64,000 bases of DNA from assembly GCF_036417845.1 (NCBI RefSeq), contig NC_089979.1, positions 116,655,415 through 116,719,414 on the forward strand. The letters run 5' to 3'. The position numbers and the translations under genes were made by a program. The DNA comes from Apteryx mantelli (lineage: Eukaryota; Chordata; Aves; Apterygiformes; Apterygidae). The notes beneath the pieces are model-generated. The model saw only the letters and a list, made by a program, of their open reading frames with translations, searched no databases and had not been told where the DNA came from. Of the stretch, positions 24,194-54,700 are shown piece after piece. Numbering within the stretch: the first letter of the stretch is position 1; every line of letters begins with the position of its first letter.

Positions 24194-26323
24194 AGTGAAA
24201 ATAAAAAATGCTGTGCACTGTTCCTTGAATAACTAGCCCCTAGCTTGTTTTTAAATACAGACTTTCATTGGCACAAACTATTTGAACACTGAGCTGTTCA
24301 ATGGTATTTTAGTTTCGTAATTAAATGGCATACTTTTTTGTAACTTATGAGAGAATGAAATGTAGTTTGAATTCCCATGTGAATGACAGCAATTTTTCCA
24401 TAGCATTTGATTCTAGAGTCAGAGCTGGAGCACAATGCTGTATGATTGACTTAGCAATAGAAAATGTTTTCACAACTGTGGAATCAAGTTTACTCACAAT
24501 CTCTTTTGGCTGCTTTAATGATGCTTGATGCTTGGAGACAACTGCATGAATTCAGAAAGACACTGTAATACTGTATTATAAACTAACAACTATATTTGCT
24601 CAAGACATCACACAGCACAAGTGCCTTTTATACGGTGCAATTTAGACTTCAATGATGCTAGATTGTTGAAATAACCTTTGAAATCAGATAATATTTTATT
24701 TTAAGATACATATGGGATATTCACTAAACTTTATACATTTTGAAAATGCATTTTTTGTAAAATATTTAAATTTATAAGAAAATAATAGGGACTGTACATA
24801 AATATCTGCTTTTTTGCATGGGCACATCTGAGTTCTAGGTAATTTTGTTGAATACTAGCCCCTGATAACTCTTAGTATAAGAGTACAGATTTAAAAACTT
24901 GTGTTGTACACTATCAAATTGTATGTCATCTGCTGCTTAAGTGTGAATTGAAATTTTAGGGTGGGAGGAAGGGGGTGGGAAATGTGGCTAAGGAGTTTAT
25001 TAAATGGACACTTTACTGACCAGAAAAGGTGTTTTGTTTTCTTTTAAAATACTGAGTTACTAGCAAGATGGAACAAAGTCTTCAGAGAACACTGAATTCT
25101 GATCTTCATATTCTGAAGAAGTATCTTTTTGTTCTCTTTACTATAGTCATTTTTGGCTATAGCCCACTTTCTGTGGACACTAAATGCTATTAAGAACTTC
25201 TCTCCTTTTCAAGCTGGTACATCATAAGTGGGAGACCTGCTGAATTACAATTCTGAACCATTTGAAGTGGGGCTACCCAGTGTTAGACTTTGCTTCAGGC
25301 CAGTAAGAGCCCTAAACTTGATTTAAGAGGAATCAATCCTTTGGTATCAGATGTTTTCCTGTTGCAAATCTCCCTTCAGGTGTTCTTCTCAAAGCAAGGC
25401 AGGTTGCAGACTCTTTGCAAGCCAAAGCCTTAGTGCTTCAGCTTGTATCAGAGCTGCTTTCTAAAGGAAAAGTCATCTTTACCATGCAAAATTAAAGCTC
25501 TTTCATGTTCTGTTTGTATACCAGATGCCTCTTAGGGGAAAAAAAAAGTTTTCCTTGCTGAGAAGCATCTGCAGGGTCTAGGCCTACTTATTAAATAGAA
25601 AAGAATCATAGGTTGGTGATCACATAGATAATTTTCTATTCTGTTAAACTCTGCATGTTCACTTTGTGTACTTGTTCAGAAGAAACCATGAGGGGTTTGA
25701 GTCATTGTTTTGAGGATAAGGGATACTCTGGAGGTTGAGAGAGTTCATGTGAACAAAACTTCTGCTAATGCCTCTTCCTATAAGGCATATAGTGTGGAGC
25801 ATGTCTGCTTCTAGTTTACTTCCTGTTAGCCACCCAGGTGAGGCTGGAACATGCTCCTGAATGATGTTTTCTCTGAGAGCTGCCATGTGACAATATCTGT
25901 GATATTCCAGGACTCTTGTACAGCCTCAGGAAAGGTCAGGGGTCAAGTTAAAGCTTAAGCATTTTTTCTTCCTGGCAAGACTGTCTTCCTCTGACCCTGG
26001 AGCCAGCAGTCAGTTGTCATCTGTGACAGTTCTTTGAAATGCATTATCTTGTGTATGTATAGTCACTTGTTATCTTTCATAGGAGTCCTGTTTTTATTTT
26101 TGGAATCCTTGCTTGAAAGGGATGATTTTGAAATGCAGGGCAGAGGGTCTGAAATACCACAGTCACTAGCCCTGTAATAGAAAGTTATTTAAGTGCCTTG
26201 CATGTATGTTCACACACTGTCATACAGGTACTGCAGATACTGTTGTACAACAGTCATTCTTAAAAAAACAGTACAAATAAGTAACCCATATTGTTGCTTT
26301 CAAATGGCAAGCTGAGTTAAAGC

Positions 26324-26424
26324 AATAAAATTTCAATTAACCCTAAAGTCCTATCTCTTTTCAAGATCACTTAACCTGATTCATTTCTTGCAATGGCAGT
26401 TTCATATTTAAGCTGAAAAATAAA
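26324..26424 (+). terminator. LRRFIP2: Candidate LRRFIP2 poly(A) signals
   Basis: Two AATAAA hexamers stand at 26,324-26,329 and 26,419-26,424. The second is followed by CTTTGTGTTC and later GTGTTT, which fits a GU-rich downstream element. If used, the LRRFIP2 3'UTR would be about 2.2 kb and would end within about 150 bases of the MLH1 poly(A) site on the other strand. An earlier ATTAAA may be used instead. Confidence 0.4.
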
Positions 26425-26579
26425 ATCTTTGTGTTCAGTCTAGGAACTACACTGTGTTTAGACAGCTAAAAAATTTTTTATTCTTAATCAATAGAAGGAA
26501 AATATACCACTTGTCTGCTATCAAGTTAGTATGATATTAAATCCCTTTTTTTTTTCCAGTTGAGATTCTGGTTTTATCC

Positions 26580-26585
26580 TTTATT
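26580..26585 (-). terminator. MLH1: Candidate MLH1 poly(A) signal
   Basis: Minus-strand AATAAA lies 62 bases past the MLH1 stop codon. This implies a short 3'UTR of about 80-100 bases. A second AATAAA at 26,483-26,478 is an alternative. Confidence 0.5.
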
Positions 26586-26646
26586 AAATAAATAGAATAT
26601 AAAATGAATGCTTTTTACATGTGCACAAGTCTGTCTAGCTACCTGT

Positions 26647-45313
<18,667 letters not shown>

Positions 45314-45730
45314 GGCAGGAGCCGGGCGGGGAGGCCGGGCCGGGCCGGGCCGGGAGCCGGGGGCGGCGGCAGGGCCCGACGGGCGGCGGGGACCCTCGGG
45401 GGGGAGGGGGAGACGCGCAGGCCGCGCTACGGCCGCTCGCGCCAAACGGCCGCTCCCCCGCCTCCCCGCCCCCCCTCGAGCGAGCGGCCCTCCTATTGGC
45501 GCATGCGAGTGCCCATCACCCGGCCGCCTTCCTCCGCACGGCAAGAATAAAGGCGGGGGCGGTGCTGGGAGGGTGCGGGAGCCGCAGGCCGCGCCGTCCG
45601 CTGCGCACGCGGGGGGCGGGGCGGGGGTCCCCGCTGTGATTGGCTGCGAGGCGCGGCGGGGGCGGGGCGTGGGGGCTTTGCCGTGTAGCAGCACCACACT
45701 GTGCCCGATGCTCGCAGCACGCGGGGGCGT

Positions 45731-48700
45731 TTAGGAGCTGCTTGGAACTGCAACGCCAAGAAACGGGAGTTGTTCCAGTTCAAGATGCTCTGTTACTAGC
45801 ACCTATTCATCTAATTTAATCTAGCTTCAGGGACTTGTCCTATGTATAAATGGCTGTCTTCATGTTTGGGACCACATGTTAATTAATAAAATAGCATGTT
45901 ATTGGCAATCAGTAAAGCAGTTTTCACTTTCTAGAAAAGAGAAAAAAAAATCATGGGGAGTGTAACTTCACGGGCGTGTTTTTAAACAAGAGGGTCATGA
46001 GGTAGCTCAAGCCCTGGCAGTGCTGCAAAGGAAGAAGATAATGGGCCCTGCAAGGAAAGATCTTAACTTAGGCCACTTCGAGGCTGACTTCAGGTTGCCT
46101 GCTCATTGTCCTTGGCAAAACTACTCAGGAGGAGGGCAGCCATCCCGCCTGCCATCTCCTTGGCAGTGGCTTCCCAAGCCTTTTGGTTGCCCTGGGCCAC
46201 TGTGCATTTCTGCTTGGCCGCCCAGGGAACAGTCCAAGATCCTGGTACGAGCTCCCCTGTTAGCATGACCGGGGCAGGTGGCAAAGGTACAAAGAGAGGG
46301 TGAGCGACCATGCACTGACCTCAGGAGCATTGGGCTTTGAGTGGGTGAATGTGGCTCTGCTCCAGGATTTGCACCTAGGGGAGGAATCTGGTTTCAGTGA
46401 CCTCAGGCAGTTGGTGGGAAGACAGAAAGCAGAAGGCATCTGGTGGATCCAAAACAAAATCCGGAACAGAACACATCTGCTCAAGCTCTTCATTGACAGG
46501 AATTTTTCTGACTGTATTTGCACTGTCAGTATCTGCCCTAGACCAAAGAGGAAGAAGACTTCCACAAGTACTGCTTGCTTACACCCGTGCTATCGTTTGT
46601 ATCATATAGAAGCAGTTCATTTTGATATATGCTGCTTGCATGCACATTTAAATGCTTGCATGCACTGCTTATGCTAAACTGGCAATTTACATGTTGAAGC
46701 TGATGCGGACAAGTCTATTTCTCTGCTTGGCAGCATACAACCATCAAAAGACTTTTCAATATTTGCAACACAACAGCCCCAACTGGAGGTGAGCTCTGCG
46801 TGTTCATACCCTACAAGCTTTGCTTTGACGCTTTCATTATAAACTGTTGTTTTGCATTGCAATCTGTTAAAAAAGGGAAACATCAGTCACAAATTAATCA
46901 CTAAAACTAATTTACCAGAAAAGCCTGACAGAGACATGCATGAAATATTGTCATGGTAATATACTCCTTTGATTTTTAGCTTTTCTTTTTTTTTTTAACC
47001 AAGAGAATACTGAGAAAGAATAATACATGAATTTGATTTTATTAAAGCAATTTAAAAACAAGTGATCTAGATTTCATTTTGAATAATTTACGAAGACAAT
47101 GTATTTTGATATCATGGATCAGTTTTCTAAGAAACTGGTACAGAAGTGGCGAAGTATTAATGAAAAATGCTTGTTGGAATCTTCACATTTTTTAAGATCC
47201 CAAAGAAATGCTAATGAATGCTAAAGAAATGAATGCTAACAAATTTGAGAGAGCAAACATTATTTTCTTAGGTACACAAGAAACTTAAACAGCCCTGTAG
47301 TCACTCGCGGAATGTGGTAAGGTTTTCCCTTGGAGACGGAGATGATTATTTAATAAAAAGATGATAATGTAGTGGAAGAACTGCAGTCTAATCAAAATCT
47401 TTCTCACTGCTGAGACCAGGTGGCCCAAGTGCCAGAAATAAAATGGATTTTGAATTGTTTTTTATTATAAAATATATTTTGTTCTTAAAAACGCAAATGC
47501 ATCTCTAATGGCTGGGTTTGATAAGCTTAATATACTATATTGTGTACAATTTTCAAGTCTTACCCACTTTCGATCCACAGCATGTACTCACTGTTCTGAC
47601 TCAAATGTATTAAAGAGCCCAGAAAACAGTTTTTACAGTACAGTCTGAGCCCATGTCTTCTCAAATGTTTTAGTTTGATGCAAGACTGAAGCTTTTTCTA
47701 TTGTCTAAATCCCACCACAGAAAAACAGAATACTTCAGTACTACAACTGTAACTCTATTAATTGGGGAAATACAAGTAAAACTCAGCAGGTCAAGTGAGT
47801 TTAGCTTTAGATTGAGGGCCGCAATGAGAACCAAATCCAGTTCCACAATCCTGTTGCCTTGTCAGTTATTTCTGACCTTGCATCTGTGCATTGACTTGTG
47901 CTTTATAAGTTTGAATTCGTCACTGGATTATTTTGATTGTGGACCTGTCCTCCAATTTGCCGAGATAATTTGATATTCTAATCTTGCCCTCTAAAATGTT
48001 TGCAGTTCTTCTAGGTCTGTATTATCTTCAGATCTTTTAAGTGTACTTGGTACTTCATCGTCCATGAATGAAAATGAAATGAATGAAAATATTGAATAGA
48101 ACCAGATCCAGGAGAAATGACCTGAATTATCCACTTAATTTTCAGCTAAGCTGTACCAGTTGAAACCTAGGATATAGTTTAAAGCGCAAGACATCATGAG
48201 TGGGAAGACGTGTTTAAGTACCTTATGAACATGGGTAAAAATAATTAAATAAAAATATATCTCTTGGAAATGTGATTTTGATGGCATAACCATTTGAAAT
48301 GACTGATTCTTTAATGTAAATGGATGCTGTAGTTACTAATGCCGGAGAGTTGCTTTGAAATCCCCGTGCTTACTCTCTATATTTGCAGTAGCCCTTCTTC
48401 ACTTGATCCTCAGCTCCAATGAAGAGCTGCAAAGAAGGATCTCTTCCAAGAGATACTTAGGGCCTCTGAATTCTTCAAGACAATAACAACATAGTTCTTA
48501 CATTTACACACTGGTCTCTTTAATGAAAACTGTTGCTTAACAAGAGCCTTGGTTGGGGAGAATATCACTCTTCAAGAAAACACTTAAATGTATGTAAGGC
48601 CTTTCCTAAATAAGGGCCAAAAAACCATTCCTGCTCCACTGGAATCAGTGTTTCACTGGAAGTAAGACTAATTTTGATTTGGAATATTTCATTTCTGTAT

Positions 48701-51700
48701 TTGTAACAAGTATGTGCTTAAAAGATATTGTTGAATTGGAAATAATAGGTTTTATTTTCATAAATGCTGGCTTGCATCTGATGCTAACTTCCATGCTGAA
48801 GATCTGAGCTCTGAAAATGCTTTTTTGTAACCTGTACTGCAAATGTGACTGTAGTTTATTGAAACTGATTTTTTTTTCTAGTTTAAATTCTTTTAATCAT
48901 TTTAAAATTATGTGTAATTTGTTAGTGGCCCTATTCAAAGTGAACATTGCTTTTTTTGGATAAGCAACTAAAATAGAGTATTAAGAAACAGTAAACAAGT
49001 TTTAAGAAAGAATTGTATGCATAAGTAAGTCCTGGCTGGCACAAAACTATCCTTTTGCTTTACAAAACAAGATCCTGAAACTGTACTCACTGTAATACAA
49101 GTCAAGGCTGCAAAAAGGCAGAGACCTGCTACATTGGAGAAATTACTGAGGAATGTAGTATTATAGCAAAAATATTCAATGCTAATTAATACTTCCTGGG
49201 ATCACAAGAAGCTGGGTACCCTAGGGTGTTGGAAGCAGCTGATTTTTCTCTGTCAGCAAAAGTGATGTTGTTAATACTGTTTAAAACCTAATGAAAGATT
49301 CTTGTGGGTCTGTAGGAGCTTTAGCTTGATGAGATCAAGTTAAAAGTCTAAAATTATTAGAGTTTCAGACTACAGCTCAAGCAGAAGAGGAAATCACAAC
49401 ATGAAGATTATTTGACCAAAAAAGCCTGATATTTTTCTTTTAAAAGAGAGGCAAGCTGAGCATCATTCCAGTAAGTAACAGATTTTTTCTGTGCTAGTAC
49501 TTTTATAAAATTCTTTGCAAGAATAAGCTCTTTTTATAGCTGATGCTCCAATCTCTGGAAATGTCTTCTCATTTGCCCTAAAATAATTTTCATTATTGTG
49601 AATGTTAAGAGGAAACAGTACTTTTTACCTCTTTCCTACACTTTTTATAGCCAAACAGCAGGGAAGTTTATGATAGTTTCTTTAAACTGTTTCCAGGATG
49701 GTTTCTTAAAACTGTCTCTAGTTAACTAAAAAGAGATAACAGAAAGAATGCAAGTGAGATAACCTTGATTCATGGACTTCCATGTTTCTTTTCAGCTTGT
49801 CTTGATAAGCATCCAGAATGTCCAGACAGTTCTTTTTTAACCCCTTTCACTGCAGAATTCAGATTTGCTACATATGTCAGTATATATGCAGTGAATGTCA
49901 TGCAGCTTTAGCATACAGGATAAGTATACTAATTAAAAATTTGTGCTACAGTGGTTGACTACATATCAATACCAAAAGGTTAGCTAAGAAATATGAAGTC
50001 ACTGTAGCGATTTATGACTTACATTAATATAATATCGTATCTAGTCATAAAGAAGGAGCTTGCTGCTCCAAGTTTATGCAGTGCCTACCTAAAAAAACAA
50101 CCCCCCAAAAAAACAAAAACAGAAAAAAGCATCAGACTCACATTCCAGCTAAGTCAAATTATCTTGTGTTCAAATACCAGTTGCTGTTGCTCACCTGACA
50201 CAGGATAACTCGTTAAGCTGTGGTAGTTGTTTTCTGAGTTGATACCTCACTGCTCAGTGCCAGGTAAAAACATATTCTACGACTAGAAAGGCTGCTCAAG
50301 ACTGCATGTTTGACATGGCTTTATACATAGCCTCTGGCATTTACATAATGAAAGAGTAGTTTTTGCTAGAAAATAATGCTCTGATTAAGATTTTTTCCCC
50401 TTAGGCTGTAGTGAATATTTTTGAGCTCTGAGGGTAAGCAGGTTCTCTGGAAGCTCATGATGACAAAATATTTTTGAAGTCAATATGATATGTATATATC
50501 TCCCTTCATCATACTCTGTGAGTACAGTCCTGTCAGGTAAGGAATCACTTGATAGGTAGGACCCTGAAGCACAGAGGAGAACAGAATAATTTGTGCAAGG
50601 TCTTATAGGACACACCTGGTTGCAGAGGGTGCCATCAACACACCAGCATCCCGAGTCATTCCCTGGGAGGAGTCCTTTCCTCCTCAGTTGTGGGGCCGCT
50701 TGGTTTTATTTATATATATTTTCTCAAGACAGGCTGCATACATGAGCTTTCTCTTCACTGGTTCTCAATTACTCAGTTTTCTGTTCTGTTCTGTCTAAAC
50801 TGGTTTAAAGAGATATGCTCCTGTAATGACCATTGTGATTTGTGTTTATAGCCTGGCACCTCTGGTACCATCCCATGTTTAGATCCTTGCGAATCACATT
50901 TTATTCTAGGATAACAGATAATTCAATCTACACAAAATAACCACATGTTTTCTCCATGAACTAAAACCAACTTAAACCAAACCTGACCAATAAACAATTG
51001 CTCTCACTGCTAAAGTAAGGCAAAATCAGCATAGGCCAAGATAAGCCCAGACAAGTTGTGAGACTCTGCACTGTCAGGCCAGTGCAAAGCCTGCAGCCTG
51101 TTACTAGCAATGGCAAAAAACATATTTACTTGGCTGCAGACTAAGTGCTGACTCTCAGGGAGTACGCTTCCATAGGCAGGCCATTCTGTAATTGTCCGCT
51201 ACAGATACATCAGAGCATTATTTGGTATCTTTTTCTTTTCACTTGACATTGAAAACTGTCGCAAGCAGAATGCCAATGTAAATCAATCACACATTGATAC
51301 AGGGGCAGCATTTTCCATGTTCCTGAAACAATGTAAAAATTGAATTTATGAGACTAACTCTATGCCAACTTTTTTTTCCATTATGGTAATTAGATCATTC
51401 CACAGTGTTTAGATTTTTCTGAGCTGCTATGCATAATGATGCTAATTTTTCTATCCAGTATTCTACTTCTTTCTTTGAAACAAATAATCTACCGGAACAA
51501 GTATGAAGCAAAAGTCCTCATTTCTTGTTTTGTCTTTATAGTTTATTTACTATATGACATACTGACTGTATTCTGCAGAATATAAGGCTTACCTCATCTT
51601 TATAAAACATTTATACTTATATTTGTAAAATACTACTGCTGTATGTATTCTGCCATTGTTTTTTTTCCCCTGGGATTTAATATATTCTGAAAGATCAGTT

Positions 51701-54700
51701 CTTTTGGCATAATCTGAGTTAAGACAAGTTTAAGACAAACTTAAAGTACATTTTAATTATAAATAAGCTATTATCAATTAATGAATATAAATTGAAGAAT
51801 AAACATACCCAATTATATACAATTCTCATTGCATGTGTGGACTGCAGGGAAAAATAATTGTTTTGTAATATTTGCTTTTGCAGCAGATATTGGGGTGTTT
51901 TAACCTAATTTTGTTTGTTACTACTAGAGTATGAAAGAATGCCATTTTGATTTTGCTCTTTAACTTGAGCAAAACTCTTTTAACTTACATACTTGTAAAG
52001 TATTTACTTTACAAGAATGGACAAGATACATATGTTGAAGTTTCAATACCTTAGTCTTTACTTTATAGATAAACTAGCTCTTAAGAGACATCTGAGTCTT
52101 CCAAGAGTTCTCTAACCAACTACAGAAGGCAACACTACATTCCTGAACTTTCTAAGGTAAAATAAATGAAAAGATTAAAATGCTTAATTTTCAGGAAGAA
52201 GTACAACAGGAGACAAATCCATACTCTCTCACCTCTGGTCAGTGACCTGCATGTTACAAAATTTAGAACTCATGTTTTAGTAGTTGTATTTAATTACCAG
52301 CAAGGGTCCACCCCAGTTTTCAGGGTATTTAATTTTTCTGCCATGGATTTTAAGAGTAGCAATAGCACTGTGGACTTTACAGTGCTATTTATGAGAACAC
52401 ATGCAGGGTTTTGGATGGGTTGAGGCTTGCACAGTGGTGACTACATTGTGATCAGTATTTAATGAACATGACTTGTAGTTTGTATTGTAGTTTCACCCTT
52501 TTGCGGTGCAGTACTTTGCTTTAACATGGTGGATTTGCATGAGGCAGTACTGGTGGGTCCGAGTAGTGGTCGTGGTGAAAACATAAAGAAAAAAAGAGGT
52601 TTTTATGTTAGTGAAGGGCAAATGGACGGCTGAAGCCCTGCTGAGTTTTCACTTTTTCCCTGCCGCAGAGAGACCTTGCTCCAAATGACAGAAAAGTCCA
52701 AAGTAAATAGCTGCCAGCGCTATCAGTGGGAGACAGTGCTGCATGCGTGGCTGGCATTCAGAGGATCCATACGACCAGAAGGGCACAGTGACCAGGGCTT
52801 CTGCAGAACTGCGGAAAATTTGTATCATGTTCTCCAGAGACTCATGGGCCTTTTAGGTAATAATAGCTGCAGCTTATGGTTAAATAGGTTTATAAGCCTG
52901 TAAGAGTTGAAGTGCCGTGGAAGACTTTGTGACACATTTGAATAAGCTGGATTCAAACACTGTATTTCAGAGAGTCCCCTCACTTTTCAAGGTAATCAGA
53001 GTATATCACACCTATATTGTTTTCTTCTATTAGTATGACAGTAGATGTGTAAACAAGATATGCCTTCTTGCAGGATCATATAAGGCTCTTTACTTGACAA
53101 ACTCAAATGTACACAAAATAAGTCTGTTTTTCATTACTTTCTTTTTTAACTTAATGGAGCAGACAGTTAGTGGAGGGGATGTATGTGAGTGAGAAAGGGT
53201 TGGGTATAGTGCTTGATAAGGGAAGTGATTCAGCAAGAGAAAGCCTGTCAGCTAATACAGAACCAGGCAGTAAGGTGGAGGTCTAGATACTGACTGAACA
53301 AGCAATATTTCAACTGGAGGAAACAGCCTGCACAGGTAGAGCAGAGACAGGGGTGTGTTGGCTGAATGCTCAGTTTTTCGCAGGAATGGCCACGCTGTAC
53401 CCCTGGGATGGAAGGGATCACATTGGCTTACTTGGAAAGTCCTGAATGATGGGTGCCAGAAGGTGTCCTTTGCCAGCCACAGTCATCAGTCACCATCATG
53501 GGCTGGTTTTGGAAAGCTGTATCACAGGAGTGGAGGAGAGGAATTTGGAAAAACTATTTGTTCCTCTGTGCCCATGATACCAGTGCCCATTTTTGGCAGT
53601 AAAAACAAATACCTGCTGCTTAAAAATTGACATGTTTGCATTACAAAAACAAACACAGAAAATCCTGCCAGTTTCTTCTGGTGTGCAGCTGGCAGCATGC
53701 CGGTGCTGAGATGTGGCTGGGAACAGATTTGATTGAGTTGTCTAGGTTAGCTTGCACAGATTCCTGACTGGTCTCCTGGTGCACAAAAATCTCTTGGCCT
53801 TTGGGCAGCTCTTCCTGGGACCATTCCTCTTCCTCTCTGTCACTTAGGTTGTCTCCTCTGTTTCTCATGAAGTAAGGCTCAATGCTGCTCTCCCTTGCTA
53901 AAGGCCTATTCAGTCCTTGCTGTCACAGATCGACATACTCTTTGCTGATTTATAGAGAGACTTCAAGCCATTCACCTTCATGTTCCAAAGCAGCTGGTAG
54001 CCCTTTGCTACTGTTTCCTTTGTGATTGACTTCATGCTGTCTAAGGTATTGTTGGCTGCCAACAAGGAATTTTTGCATTCCCATATCACTGCGATGACCA
54101 CTGTCCTTAGGCAATTGCACCCTTTAAGACATATTGGTATGGAAGCATGGGTACATGGCTCCGAAGTAATTTGCTCAAAATTACCCAAGAATAGAACTGG
54201 GGCAAATTCATTGATTTACTTCAAAACAAAAGAGTGCAGATGGATGTATCTTTGTTTTATTATTATTATGGGTTTCTCCAGGATGATTTATTTCTGACGA
54301 CAGAGGCTGTGTTTTTGTGTGTTCTGTTGCCACTGGCTGGTGGTTGCCCTTCAGATTTTCTCTGCCACTGCTGCCTAGTCTCTCTGGGGAGACTCACTGG
54401 TTCCACCCTGTACCAGTCGTCCCACCCTGTACCAGGGAGCCTCAGTGAGTGACTTTTGCCCAGCCGCCTTCTTCTCACCTCTTTTCAGTTTCCTGCTTTT
54501 CTCTCTTTCTTCCTTTGCCCCCACTACCTCTTACTCAGCTGTCTTGTCTCCAAAACGAATAGCCTGAGCTGACAGGTGCAGAGCAACATGTTTCTTTCCC
54601 CTGGTCACACCTCCTATTGCTCTTCCTGCCCACTCTGTCCCTTGCTTGGGTCAGTTTCTGCCTCTGGTGAGGCTATTTGAACTGCTCTCACAGGAGGGAC

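Larger units (their letters stand above)
24194..26646. other. Tail-to-tail 3'UTR and intergenic region between LRRFIP2 and MLH1
   Basis: The two stop codons are 2,453 bases apart on opposite strands. LRRFIP2 3'UTR fills an unknown part of this. Canonical + strand AATAAA hexamers lie at 26,324-26,329 and 26,419-26,424, the latter followed by a GT-rich stretch. ATTAAA variants occur at 24,320, 24,999 and 25,491. On the - strand AATAAA is present at 26,585-26,580 and 26,483-26,478. I see no coding sequence or interspersed repeat. Confidence 0.65.

Noticed and set aside
25600-25640. Possible CR1 3' terminus (AGAATCATAGGTTGG)
   Set aside because: Only about 15 bases resemble CR1 and no flanking CR1 sequence follows, so chance cannot be excluded.
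45314-45697. In-frame open extension of about 128 codons upstream of the MLH1 start
   Set aside because: It is open because the CpG island is nearly free of A and T. It has low-complexity Pro/Ala/Arg content, and the ATG at 45,313 gives the exact family N-terminus with a good initiation context.
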